Part shown: positions 54,798 to 63,379 of the stretch, piece after piece
Layout of the letters: every line of letters starts with the position of its first letter
Position numbering within the stretch: the first letter of the stretch is position 1
NCBI GenBank assembly: GCA_039805905.1
Contig: JBDIVM010000004.1
Span: forward strand, 1-64,000
Direction: 5' to 3'
DNA: 64,000 nt
From: Thermohalobaculum sp039805905
Lineage (GTDB): Bacteria; Pseudomonadota; Alphaproteobacteria; Rhodobacterales; Rhodobacteraceae
The notes under the pieces: generated by a model
Seen by the model: only the letters and a program-made list of their open reading frames with translations
The model's database searches: none
What the model was told of the DNA's origin: nothing
Translations under genes and position numbers: made by a program

Positions 54798-55163
54798 TCA
54801 TTTCTCAGCCTCCTGCACCGATAGCGCCCGACTGATCCGGTCCATCACACCCTCCGGGTTGGACAGCACCTCGTTGTTCCAGAACCGCAGCACCCGATAT
54901 CCCTCGGCCCGCATCCACGCATCGCGGCGCGCGTCGTGACCTGAGCCGCAGTGCTGCCCGCCATCGACCTCGATCACCAGCTTCCGCGCGTGGCAGACGA
55001 AATCCGCAATGTAGGGGCCGAGCGGCGCCTGCCGGCGGAACCAGGCGCACATGACGCGGTGCGCCCGGAGCTCTCTCCAGAGCCTCCGCTCGGCGAGGGT
55101 CATGTCGCGGCGCAGGCGCCGCGCGGCCTGGCGCTGCCAGCCCGGAATGTCGCTGCGCGCCAT
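54798..55163 (-). CDS. DUF559 / Vsr-like endonuclease domain protein
   Basis: This 121-residue protein is a DUF559 family member with a PD-(D/E)xK-like core related to very-short-patch-repair nucleases. It has RRDMTLAERRLWRELRAH, then FRRQAPLGPYIADFVCHARKLVIEVDGGQH split into Asp and Glu-x-Asp active-site elements, and a C-terminal YRVLRFWNNEVLSNPEGV. The ATG at 55163 and its GGGAGAGGGGG ribosome site lie inside the second repeat copy. It interrupts a carnitine operon (172 bp to the next gene, 84 bp from the previous), which suggests insertion. Role unknown; perhaps a mobile nuclease cassette. Confidence 0.85.
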   Translation of the reverse strand: MARSDIPGWQRQAARRLRRDMTLAERRLWRELRAHRVMCAWFRRQAPLGPYIADFVCHARKLVIEVDGGQHCGSGHDARRDAWMRAEGYRVLRFWNNEVLSNPEGVMDRISRALSVQEAEK

Positions 55164-55200
55164 CCCCCTCTCCCTAGCCCTCCCCCTCGAGGGGGGAGGG
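55161..55200 (-). repeat. 40-bp hairpin repeat, copy 2 (inverted)
   Basis: CCCTCCCCC (55178-55186) and GGGGGAGGG (55192-55200) form the hairpin. Read on the minus strand, the element ends with GGGAGAGGGGGATG, which supplies the ribosome site and start codon of the DUF559 gene. It is an inverted copy of 54733-54772. Confidence 0.75.
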
Positions 55201-55246
55201 GACATGCTGCGCAGGGATGGTAAGCGGTGTGTCAAAGGCGCAGCCA

Positions 55247-56407
55247 TCACGCCCCCAGCGGCCTGAGCAGTTCCCGCCCGATGATGTGGCGCTGGATCTC
55301 GCTCGTGCCGTCCCAGATCCGCTCGACCCTTGCATCCCGCCAGAACCGGGCGAGCGGTAGGTCGTCCATCAGCCCCATGCCGCCGTGGATCTGGATCGCG
55401 GCATCCGTCACCCGCGCCAGCATCTCGGAGGCGTAGAGCTTTGCGCTCGCGATCTCGCGGTTCGCCGGCAGGCCCTGGTCGAGCCGCCACGCCGATGCCA
55501 GCGTCAGCCAGTCGGCCGCGTCGATCTCGGTGATCATGTCGGCGAGCTGGAAACTGACCCCCTGGAAGCGGCCGATCGGCTGGCCGAACTGCCTGCGCTC
55601 GGCGGCGTAGTTGACGGCATGATCGAAGACCCGCCGCGCCCGGCCGACCGCCATGGTGGCCACCGTGATGCGGGTGGCGTAGAGCCATTCGTTCATCACC
55701 GCGAAGCCGCCGTCGACCGCGCCCAGCACCTGGGCGTCGGGCAGGCGGCAGTCGGAGAATTCGAGGATCATGTTCCGGTAGCCGCGGTGGCTGACCGAGT
55801 TGTAGCCCGGCCGTATGGTGAAGCCCGGCGTGCCGCGGTCGACGAGGAAGGCGGTGATCCGCTTCTTCGGCCCGTCCTTGGTCTGGTCCTCGCCGGTGGC
55901 AATGAAGACGATGACGAAGTCGGCATGGTCGGCGCCCGAGATGAAATGCTTGGTGCCGTTGACCACCCAGTCGCCGCCCTGCCGCCGGGCGAAGCACTTC
56001 ATGCCGCGCACGTCGGACCCCGCATCGGGCTCGGTCATGGCGAGGGCGTCCATCCGCTCGCCGCGCACGGCGGGCAGCAGGTAACGCTCGCGCTGCTCGC
56101 CGACGCAGGCCATCAGGATGTTCTGCGGCCGGCCGAAGAAGTGGGTGAGCGCCATCGAGCCCCGACCCAACTCGCGCTCGACGAGGGCGAATTCGAGGTG
56201 GCTGAGCCCCGCGCCGCCGACTTCCTCGGGGAAGTTGCAGGCGTAGAAGCCGAGCTCGAGGGTCTTGCGCCGGATCTCCTGCGCGATCTCGGCCGGCACC
56301 TCGCCGGTGCGCTCGACGGTTTCCTCATGGGGGTAGATCTCGTTCTCGACGAAGCTTCTGACCGTATCCACGATCATCTGCTGCTCGCCGGTCAGGCCGA
56401 AATGCAT
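55247..56407 (-). CDS. Acyl-CoA dehydrogenase of the carnitine operon
   Basis: This 386-residue FAD enzyme has LAMTEPDAGSDVRGMKCFA, VVNGTKHFISGADHADFVIVF (split over two strands), RRQFGQPIGRFQGVSF and the C-terminal ERIWDGTSEIQRHIIGREL with the usual catalytic Glu. In this operon it probably oxidises gamma-butyrobetainyl-CoA to crotonobetainyl-CoA, the step before CaiD. It follows the carnitine dehydrogenase gene by 21 bp. A generic acyl-CoA substrate is the alternative. Confidence 0.9.
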   Translation of the reverse strand: MHFGLTGEQQMIVDTVRSFVENEIYPHEETVERTGEVPAEIAQEIRRKTLELGFYACNFPEEVGGAGLSHLEFALVERELGRGSMALTHFFGRPQNILMACVGEQRERYLLPAVRGERMDALAMTEPDAGSDVRGMKCFARRQGGDWVVNGTKHFISGADHADFVIVFIATGEDQTKDGPKKRITAFLVDRGTPGFTIRPGYNSVSHRGYRNMILEFSDCRLPDAQVLGAVDGGFAVMNEWLYATRITVATMAVGRARRVFDHAVNYAAERRQFGQPIGRFQGVSFQLADMITEIDAADWLTLASAWRLDQGLPANREIASAKLYASEMLARVTDAAIQIHGGMGLMDDLPLARFWRDARVERIWDGTSEIQRHIIGRELLRPLGA

Positions 56408-56428
56408 GACGGTTCTCCCGGTTCTGGC

Positions 56429-57901
56429 CTACTTCGCCTGGCCGACGGCGCGCCCCGCGCCCTCGGGCGGCGGCAGCTGGCCATGCAGCGCGGCGATCTC
56501 GCCGAGCCTCCTGGCCACCTCGGGCGCCGGATCGCAGGAGGCGCGGGTCTTCAGGTCGACATGCAGCAGCATGTACTCGCCGGTCGCCAAGAGCCTTCCG
56601 TCGCCGTGATGCATCCTGTGGAACAGGTGCATCTTCTTCCCCGCCCCGCCCAGCACCTGCGTCTCGACATGGATCGGCTCCAGCGCCGTCACCTCGTCGA
56701 GGAAGCGGATATGGCCCTCGACCGTGAAGTAGCTGAGCCCGCCCGCCACGTAGTCGGCATCGGCACCGATCAGCCGCATCAGCCCGTCGGTCGCATCTGA
56801 GAACACCTGGCCGTAGCGCGACTCGTTCATGTGGTTGTTGTAGTCGGTCCAGCCGGCCGGCACGCGCGTCTCGACCGTGCGGATGGGCTTCGCGAGGTCC
56901 GGCGCCGCCGCCGTCGCCGCGCCCTGGTCGAAGAGCTTGCGCTCATAGGCCGCCAGCACCTTGCCCGCGCCCCAGTCATTGGCCTTCAGCGCCTGCATGA
57001 TGGCGACGAGATTGTCGTCGCGGATGCGCTCGAGCTCGCGGATCGTGTACATGCCCGACTGTGCGTCCGACTGGCCGGCGATGGTGTCGATCAGCGTGTC
57101 GGTCAGCTCCGGCACGTCCATCAGCTTGGTCCAGGGCCAGCTGAGGCAGGGGCCGAACTGGGCGATGAAGTGGCGCATGCCGGCCTCGCCGCCCGCCACG
57201 CGGTAGGTCTCGAACAGGCCCATCTGCGCCCACCTGAGCCCGAAGCCGAAGCGGATCGCGTCGTCGATCTCCTGCGTGGTCGCAATGCCGTCGTTGATCA
57301 GCCACAGCCCCTCGCGCCAGACCGCCTCCAGGAACCGGTCGGCGATGAAGGCGTCGATCTCCTTCCGCACATGCAAGGGCTTCATGCCGAGCCACTCGTA
57401 GATGCCCATCGCGCGCGCGACCACGGCGGGGTCGGTCCGCTCGCCCGCGACGATCTCGACCAAGGGCAGCAGGTAGACCGGGTTGAACGGGTGCGCGACG
57501 ATCAGGCGGCCGGGGTGCTTCAGGGGCTTCTGAAGGTCGGTCGGCTTGTAGCCCGAGGTGGACGAGGCGATGATCGCGTCCGGGTTCGCGTCCTCGATCT
57601 CGGCATAGACCCGGTGCTTCAGCTCGATCCGCTCCGGCACCGCCTCGATGATCAGCTCGGCGCCCTTTACCGCCTCGGCGACCGAGCCCGCCAGCCGCCA
57701 CGCGCCCTTGGCCCCGCGCGGCGCCATGGTCAGTTTCGCATAGGCCCGGTCGGCATTCGCCAGCACGTCGCCGAGCTTGCGCCCCGCTTCCGGGTCAGGG
57801 TCGTAGACTGCGACCTCGACCCCGTTCTCGATCAGCCGCGCCAGCCAGCCGCCGCCGATCACCCCGCCGCCGATGACGGCGGCCCTATCGATGCCCGTCA
57901 T
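56429..57901 (-). CDS. cdhA: L-carnitine dehydrogenase fused to a hot-dog thioesterase
   Basis: This protein of 490 residues has two parts. Residues 1 to about 320 are a 3-hydroxyacyl-CoA-dehydrogenase-like carnitine 3-dehydrogenase (GGGVIGGGWLARLIENG for NAD+, EAVPERIELKHRVYAEI, HPFNPVYLLPLVEIV), giving 3-dehydrocarnitine. Residues about 335-490 are a hot-dog thioesterase (TRVPAGWTDYNNHMNESRYG, split at the usual catalytic Asp), likely the betainyl-CoA thioesterase. The fusion couples the first and last steps of carnitine conversion to glycine betaine. It lies 7 bp after cdhC. Confidence 0.92.
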   Translation of the reverse strand: MTGIDRAAVIGGGVIGGGWLARLIENGVEVAVYDPDPEAGRKLGDVLANADRAYAKLTMAPRGAKGAWRLAGSVAEAVKGAELIIEAVPERIELKHRVYAEIEDANPDAIIASSTSGYKPTDLQKPLKHPGRLIVAHPFNPVYLLPLVEIVAGERTDPAVVARAMGIYEWLGMKPLHVRKEIDAFIADRFLEAVWREGLWLINDGIATTQEIDDAIRFGFGLRWAQMGLFETYRVAGGEAGMRHFIAQFGPCLSWPWTKLMDVPELTDTLIDTIAGQSDAQSGMYTIRELERIRDDNLVAIMQALKANDWGAGKVLAAYERKLFDQGAATAAAPDLAKPIRTVETRVPAGWTDYNNHMNESRYGQVFSDATDGLMRLIGADADYVAGGLSYFTVEGHIRFLDEVTALEPIHVETQVLGGAGKKMHLFHRMHHGDGRLLATGEYMLLHVDLKTRASCDPAPEVARRLGEIAALHGQLPPPEGAGRAVGQAK

Positions 57902-57908
57902 TTCCGCC

Positions 57909-58826
57909 TCATTTCCCCCGCGGTGCCCGCTTCGTGAGATTCAGCCGCTTGCGCACCTCCTCCGGCCCGATCACCCGTGCGCCCATCCGCTCGATGATGC
58001 CGACGGCGCGCTCGACCAGCTGGGCGTTGGTGGCCAGCACGCCCTTGTCGAGCCAGAGGTTGTCCTCGAGCCCGACGCGGACATTGCCGCCGGCCAGCAC
58101 GGCGGCGGCCACATAGGGCATCTGGTTGCGCCCGATCGAGAAGGCCGACCAGTGCCAGCCGGCGGGGACGTTGTTGACCATGGCCATGAAGGTGTTGAGG
58201 TCGTCGGGCGCCCCCCAGGGCACGCCCATGCAGAGCTGCACCAGCACCGGCGCCTCGAGGATGCCCTCGCTGACCAGCTGCTTGGCGAGCCAGAGATGCC
58301 CGGTGTCGAAGGCCTCGATCTCGGGGCGGACGCCGAGGTCGGTCATCATCCGGCCCATCGCCCGCAGCATGCCGGGCGTGTTGGTCATCACGTAGTCGGC
58401 CTCGGCGAAGTTCATTGTGCCGCAATCGAGCGTGCAGATCTCGGGGAGCGAGTCCGCCACATGGGCGACGCGCTCGGTTGCCCCCGCCATGTCGGTGCCG
58501 GCCTGCTTCAGGGGCAGGGGCGCCTCGACCGGGCCGAACACCATGTCGCCGCCCATGCCCGCGGTCAGGTTCACGACCACGTCGGTCGCCGAATCGCGGA
58601 TCCGCTCGGTGACCTCGCGGTAGAGCTTCGGGTCGCGGGCCGGCTTGCCGGTCTCGGGGTCGCGCACATGGCAGTGCACCATCGCCGCCCCGGCCTTCGC
58701 CGCTGCGATGGCGCTCTCGGCGATCTGCTTCGGTGAGCGCGGGACATGCGGCGAACGGTCCTGGGTGCCGCCCGAGCCGGTGACGGCGCAAGTGATGAAG
58801 ACGTCGCGGTTCATGGTCAGCGGCAT
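57909..58826 (-). CDS. cdhC: Dehydrocarnitine cleavage enzyme (BKACE family)
   Basis: This 305-residue beta-keto acid cleavage enzyme (formerly DUF849) reacts 3-dehydrocarnitine with acetyl-CoA to give betainyl-CoA and acetoacetate. The zinc ligands are in MVHCHVRDPETGKPA; FGPVEAPLPL, CTLDCGTMNF and the EAFDTGHL segment are also conserved. GGAGG lies 5 nt before the ATG at 58826, preferred to the ATG four codons later. It is the first gene of the leftward carnitine operon, divergent from the GlxA-type regulator by 79 bp. Confidence 0.92.
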   Translation of the reverse strand: MPLTMNRDVFITCAVTGSGGTQDRSPHVPRSPKQIAESAIAAAKAGAAMVHCHVRDPETGKPARDPKLYREVTERIRDSATDVVVNLTAGMGGDMVFGPVEAPLPLKQAGTDMAGATERVAHVADSLPEICTLDCGTMNFAEADYVMTNTPGMLRAMGRMMTDLGVRPEIEAFDTGHLWLAKQLVSEGILEAPVLVQLCMGVPWGAPDDLNTFMAMVNNVPAGWHWSAFSIGRNQMPYVAAAVLAGGNVRVGLEDNLWLDKGVLATNAQLVERAVGIIERMGARVIGPEEVRKRLNLTKRAPRGK

Positions 58827-58905
58827 GGGATCCTCCGGGATCGGCTGGTTAGCCCGACCTTGCCTCCGGTTCGGTTGCCGTGCTTTGCTGTTTCGGAATC
58901 AGATC

Positions 58906-59880
58906 ATGCCGAAAGCGAGAATCATGTTCGCCCCCGACCCCGCGCCGCTCGAGATCGAGGTGCTGATCCTGCCCGAGGTGACGCTGATCCTCGTCGCGGC
59001 GGTGATCGAGCCCCTGCGGGCCGCGAACCGCATCCTGGGCCGGTCGCAGTTCCGCTGGACCCTCACCACGCCCGACGGCGCGCCGGCGCCGACCCGGGCC
59101 GGGATCCCGGTCCCCGCCGCGCGCGCCTTCGACCCGCTCGCCTCGGCGGCGCCGCTGGTGGTGGCGGGCAGCTACGAGATCGCCGCGCAGTCGACGCCGG
59201 GACTGATCCGCCGGCTGGGTCGGGCCGGGGGGGTGCGGCCGGTGATCGGCGGCGTCGAGGCGGGCGCCTGGGTGGTGGCCCGCGCGGGGCTCCTGACCGG
59301 GCGGCGGGCGACGACGCACTGGGAGGACCTCGAAGCCTTCACCGCGACCTTCCCCGACATCTCGGTGGTGCCGGAGCGCTTCGTGATCGACGGCAACCGC
59401 TTCACCTCGGGGGGCGCGGGTCCGACGCTCGACCTGATGCTGGAGCTGATCCGGGCCCGCCTCGGCTACCCGCTCGCGCTCGAGGTCGCCAAGCTCTTCA
59501 TCTACGAGCAGGCCGCGCGGGTGGAGCAGGCCCCGGCGCTGACCCTCGCGCGGCCCGCCGAGCCGCATCTCGCCCGGGCGATGGCGGCGATGGAGGCCCA
59601 TCTCGACGAGCCCCGGCCGGTCAGCCGCATCGCCCGCGACGCGGGGATCAGCGCGCGGCACCTGCAGTCTCTGTTCCGCGACCATCTCGGCGTCTCGCCC
59701 TACGATCACTACCAGGCCCTGCGCCTGAACCGCGCCCGGCGGCTCCTGATCGAGACCCGGACGCCGGTGCTGGAGATCGCCGAGCAGACCGGCTTCACCT
59801 CCGCCGCCAGCTTCACCCGCGCCTACCGCCGCCGCCACGGCGAGACGCCGCGCGAAACGCGGGGGCGGGCGCGGGGGTAG
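58906..59880 (+). CDS. cdhR: GlxA/AraC-type regulator, probable carnitine regulator
   Basis: This 324-residue regulator has an N-terminal DJ-1/PfpI-like ligand domain (about 15-190, IEVLILPEVTLILVAAVIEP, and VIGGVEAGAWVVARAGLL where the nucleophile Cys of enzymes is absent). The C-terminal AraC DNA-binding domain (about 220-320) has two helix-turn-helix units (VSRIARDAGISARHLQSLF, VLEIAEQTGFTSAASFTRAY). The Pseudomonas carnitine regulator CdhR has this architecture. Its divergent position to cdhC supports activation of that operon by carnitine. Confidence 0.88.
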   Translation: MPKARIMFAPDPAPLEIEVLILPEVTLILVAAVIEPLRAANRILGRSQFRWTLTTPDGAPAPTRAGIPVPAARAFDPLASAAPLVVAGSYEIAAQSTPGLIRRLGRAGGVRPVIGGVEAGAWVVARAGLLTGRRATTHWEDLEAFTATFPDISVVPERFVIDGNRFTSGGAGPTLDLMLELIRARLGYPLALEVAKLFIYEQAARVEQAPALTLARPAEPHLARAMAAMEAHLDEPRPVSRIARDAGISARHLQSLFRDHLGVSPYDHYQALRLNRARRLLIETRTPVLEIAEQTGFTSAASFTRAYRRRHGETPRETRGRARG

Positions 59881-59908
59881 GGGGTGAGGGGGGCGGGGCC
59901 GGGATGCG

Positions 59909-59928
59909 GTGGGCTCGTGCGAGCCCAC
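59909..59928. terminator. Hairpin after cdhR
   Basis: Perfect 9-bp arms GTGGGCTCG and CGAGCCCAC flank a TG loop, 28 bp after the cdhR stop. It could be a terminator or a small interspersed palindrome; there is no T-run. Confidence 0.4.
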
Positions 59929-60015
59929 TCTACGGACGCGGGACCGGGGGCAGAAGATTCCGCATGACATGGGTCGCCCCACCGTGCCTTATCTGTCCCG
60001 GGAGGACCTCGGCCG

Positions 60016-61263
60016 ATGAACCGCGACCGCGCCTATTTCCTGCTGCTGAACCTCGGCCATTTCCTCGACCATCTGTTCATGCTGGTCTTCGCCACCGTGG
60101 CGGCGCTCGCGCTGCATGGCGAGTGGGGGCTCGGCTATGCCGAACTGATCGCCTATGCGACGCCCGGGTTCTTCGCCTTCGGCCTGTTCTCGCTGCCGGC
60201 GGGCTGGCTGGCCGACAGGTGGACGCGCGACGGGATGATGGCGGTGTTCTTCATCGGCATCGGGCTTGCCGCCATTGCGACCAGCTTCGCCGCCACGCCG
60301 CTGCAGGTCGCCGTCGGCCTCTTCGCGATCGGAGTCTTCGGGGCCATCTACCACCCCGTCGGCCTCGCCATCGTCACCATGCGGTGGCGCAACACCGGCA
60401 TGCGGATCGCGGCGAACGGGGTGTTCGGCAATCTCGGCGTCGCCAGCGCGGCGCTGATCACCGGCTGGATGATCGACAATGCCGGCTGGCGCGCCGCCTT
60501 CGCGGTTCCGGGCGTGGTCTCGATCCTGCTCGGCCTCGTCTATGCTGTGCTGCGCCGGGACGGCATCCGCGAGGAGCGGTCGGCGCCAAGGCCGGCTGCC
60601 GCGCGGGGAACGCTCGACCCGGATCGCCGGGCGTTTGTGCTGCGGGTATCGGCCATCGTGTTCCTGACCACGGCGGTGTCCTCGATCATCTTCCAGTCCA
60701 CCACCTTCGCGCTGCCGAAGATCCTCGACGAGCGGCTGCAGGGTCTGGCCGCCCGGCTCGCCGCATGGGCCGAGGGCGTGTCGCTGCCGGGCCATGCGGA
60801 CGTGGCGACGATGATCGGCTCGCTGGCCTTTCTGGTGTTCGCTGTCGCCTCGGTGGCGCAGCTCGTGGTCGGCGCGATGCTCGACCGGTTCGGGCCGCGC
60901 CCGGTGTTCATGGGCGCGGCGGCGCTGCAGATCGTGTTCTTCGCCGCGATGCCGGGACTGAGCGACGGGGTGGCGCTGGCGGCGGCGCTGGGCTTCATGC
61001 TGGGCGCCTTCGGCCAGATTCCGATCAACGACTACATGATCGGCAAGATGGCCTCGGGCCCGATGCGGGCGCGGATCTATGGCATCCGCTATGTCGTCAG
61101 CTTCACCGTGCTGGCCGCCACCCTGCCGCTGATCGCCTTCGTCTACGACGCCTGGGGCTTCGACGCGCTGTTCCGCATCCTGGCGGCGGCGGCGCTGGCG
61201 ATCCTGGCCGCAGTCGCCTGCCTGCCGCGGCGCCTGCCGGCCCCGGACGCGGCCGCCGCGTGA
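60016..61263 (+). CDS. MFS transporter
   Basis: This 415-residue membrane protein has about 12 hydrophobic segments. The conserved loop between helices 2 and 3 reads GWLADRWTRDGMMAV, an MFS motif-A variant (GxLaDrxxrr). A cytoplasmic loop near 185-205 (RRDGIREERSAPRPAAARG) is unusually charged. It lies downstream of cdhR on the same strand and may import a quaternary amine or another nutrient, but no sequence mark gives the substrate. Confidence 0.87.
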   Translation: MNRDRAYFLLLNLGHFLDHLFMLVFATVAALALHGEWGLGYAELIAYATPGFFAFGLFSLPAGWLADRWTRDGMMAVFFIGIGLAAIATSFAATPLQVAVGLFAIGVFGAIYHPVGLAIVTMRWRNTGMRIAANGVFGNLGVASAALITGWMIDNAGWRAAFAVPGVVSILLGLVYAVLRRDGIREERSAPRPAAARGTLDPDRRAFVLRVSAIVFLTTAVSSIIFQSTTFALPKILDERLQGLAARLAAWAEGVSLPGHADVATMIGSLAFLVFAVASVAQLVVGAMLDRFGPRPVFMGAAALQIVFFAAMPGLSDGVALAAALGFMLGAFGQIPINDYMIGKMASGPMRARIYGIRYVVSFTVLAATLPLIAFVYDAWGFDALFRILAAAALAILAAVACLPRRLPAPDAAAA

Positions 61264-61590
61264 GGCCGCTGCCGGCGCGCTGCAATTGCAGGTCCGGTCG
61301 GGGCGGATGCTGAATTCATGCACGGCTTGAAGCCAACCGGTCATGCGCACAGTGACTATGTGCGCCGCCACTGCCGGGCTTCCGGTTCCGCCGCCTGTCG
61401 GCGCCGCAAGCGGATTGGGTTTGCAAACCGCCGCGGAACCGACCATACGGGGGGGCGTCGGCCGGTCCGGGGCGCCGCATCGGGCAGACATGACGACCGG
61501 CAGACCGGCCAGGCACCGTGAACGGACACCGTCAGCGGGGGCGAGGCCGGGCACGCATCACGACCTTGTCTTCCCGCCGCCCCGCCCGAG
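61264..61590. other. Intergenic region before the desaturase, with a small inverted repeat
   Basis: About 330 bp without a supportable gene; the short open frames here are Arg/Pro-rich and match nothing. GCGCACA-gtgacta-TGTGCGC at 61345-61365 is a perfect 7-bp inverted repeat with a 7-nt gap, a possible operator for the desaturase gene. Confidence 0.45.
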
Positions 61591-62664
61591 ATGCGATCGG
61601 GGCGCCGGCCCAACGGAAAGCCCGTCTGCTTGCTCGACCAGAACTCGCTGAAATCCGCGCGCACCGTCGCACATGATGCCCGGGATTGGTCACGGATCCT
61701 CGGGCGCTATCGCGGCCCCGACGACCGGCGCGCGCTGCTCGAACTGCTGATCACCGCTGTTCCCTTCGCGGCGCTCAGCGCCGCGGCCTGGGCCGCGCTC
61801 GGACGCGGCCACTGGGCGGGGCTGCTGCTGGCCATTCCCGCCGCGGCCTTCCTGCTGCGGCTGTTCCTGATCCAGCACGACTGCGGCCACGGGGCGTTCT
61901 TCAGCCGCAAGGCGGCGAATGACTGGACCGGCCGCATCCTCGGCGTGCTGACGCTGACGCCCTATGCCTGGTGGCAGCGCGCCCATGCCATCCACCATGC
62001 GACTTCGGGCAGCCTCGATCGCCGGGGGGTCGGCGACATCGACACCCTGACCGTCGCCGAATACCGCGCCCGCTCGGCCTGGGGGCGGGCGAGGTACCGG
62101 ATGTACCGTCACCCGCTGGTGCTGCTCGGGATCGGGCCGGCCTACATGTTCCTGCTGCAGCACCGGCTGCCCGTGGGCATGATGCGGCGCGGCTGGCGGC
62201 CCTGGGCGAGCGCACTCGGAACCAATCTCGGCATCGCCGTCGCCGTCGCCGCGGTCTCGAGCGTCACCGGTCTCGGCGTCTTCCTGCTGGTGCAGCTGCC
62301 GGTCGCGCTGCTGGCCGCGACCGCCGGGATCTGGCTGTTCTTCGTGCAGCACCAGTTCGAGCAGACCGCCTGGGACCGGCATCCGGACTGGACCTGGCAG
62401 GACGCGGCGCTGCATGGCAGCTCGCATTACGACCTGCCGGCCGGCGTCCGCTGGTTCACCGCCAACATCGGCCTGCATCACGTGCACCACCTGTGCAGCC
62501 ACATCCCGTTCTACCGGCTGTCGCGGGTGCTGCGGGACCATCCGGAGCTTGGCGAGATCAACCGGCTGACCCTCCTGGAGAGCTTCCGCTGCATCCGGCT
62601 GACCCTCTGGGACGAGGCCGCACGCCGCATGATCTCGTTCCGCGAGGCCGGGCTGGCTGCCTGA
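61591..62664 (+). CDS. Membrane fatty-acid desaturase
   Basis: This protein of about 357 residues has the three His boxes of membrane di-iron desaturases: HDCGHGAFF, HAIHHATSG, and HHVHHLCSHIPFY, with pairs of hydrophobic helices between them. It most resembles the DesA/omega-6 group that inserts double bonds into phospholipid acyl chains. The exact start is uncertain: ATG 61591 has no clear ribosome site, and the first 30 residues are not recognisable. Confidence 0.87.
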   Translation: MRSGRRPNGKPVCLLDQNSLKSARTVAHDARDWSRILGRYRGPDDRRALLELLITAVPFAALSAAAWAALGRGHWAGLLLAIPAAAFLLRLFLIQHDCGHGAFFSRKAANDWTGRILGVLTLTPYAWWQRAHAIHHATSGSLDRRGVGDIDTLTVAEYRARSAWGRARYRMYRHPLVLLGIGPAYMFLLQHRLPVGMMRRGWRPWASALGTNLGIAVAVAAVSSVTGLGVFLLVQLPVALLAATAGIWLFFVQHQFEQTAWDRHPDWTWQDAALHGSSHYDLPAGVRWFTANIGLHHVHHLCSHIPFYRLSRVLRDHPELGEINRLTLLESFRCIRLTLWDEAARRMISFREAGLAA

Positions 62665-62751
62665 GCGCAGATCGGCGAGATTCCCACCGCGGCGCCGGCG
62701 CGCTAGGGTGCGCCCGATTCCAGGGGAGCCGACTTCAGGGGAAACCTTCGC

Positions 62752-63306
62752 ATGACCGACGACAGCAGGGCCGGAGAGGCCGCGCTCTATGCCTTCCTCG
62801 CCCGGCACGACATCACCTTCAGCCACCACACCCACCCGCCGCTCTTCACGGTGGAGCAGTCGCGGGCGCTCCGGGGCGAACTGCCGGGCGGGCATGTGAA
62901 GAACATGTTCATGAAGGACAAGAAGGGGGCGATCTGGCTCGCCACCTGCCTCGAGGACCGGCAGATCCGGATTCGCGACCTCGAAAAGGAGATCGGCGCG
63001 AAGGGGCTGTCGTTCGGCAGGGAGGATCTGCTGTGGGAGGTGCTGGGCGTGCGCCCCGGCGCGGTGACGCCCTTCGGGCTGATCAACGACCGCGGCCACC
63101 GGGTGAACGTGGCGCTCGACCGGCAGATGCTCGAGCACGACCCGATCAACGCCCACCCGCTGCACAACGAGGCGACGACAGCGATCTCGCCGGCCGGGCT
63201 GCTGAAATTCATCGAGCTGACCGGGCACAGGCCCGTGCTCGTGGATTTCGACCGGCTCGAGGCGCTGGAGCGGGCGCGGCGGGACGCGGGCAACGCGGCC
63301 GAATGA
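62752..63306 (+). CDS. Prolyl-tRNA editing protein (YbaK/ProX domain)
   Basis: This 184-residue free-standing editing domain hydrolyses mischarged aminoacyl-tRNA(Pro), most likely Ala-tRNA(Pro) (ProXp-ala/PrdX type). It shows ITFSHHTHPPLFTVEQS, VKNMFMKDKKGAIWLATCLED with the conserved Lys, and GAVTPFGLINDRGHRVNVALD (across two strands). Normal length. It has its own upstream gap of 87 bp. Confidence 0.9.
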   Translation: MTDDSRAGEAALYAFLARHDITFSHHTHPPLFTVEQSRALRGELPGGHVKNMFMKDKKGAIWLATCLEDRQIRIRDLEKEIGAKGLSFGREDLLWEVLGVRPGAVTPFGLINDRGHRVNVALDRQMLEHDPINAHPLHNEATTAISPAGLLKFIELTGHRPVLVDFDRLEALERARRDAGNAAE

Positions 63307-63379
63307 ATCGCGGCGGCGATTGCCGCGGCCGGCCGGAGGCCCTATCTGTCGGGTCACGACTTCGGAATATCGGGGAACA

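Noticed and set aside
54798..55997. 399-codon minus-strand frame joining DUF559 to sequence inside the acyl-CoA dehydrogenase
   Set aside because: Only the last 121 codons match DUF559. The rest is the dehydrogenase gene read in the wrong frame, and the repeat-borne ATG has a good ribosome site.
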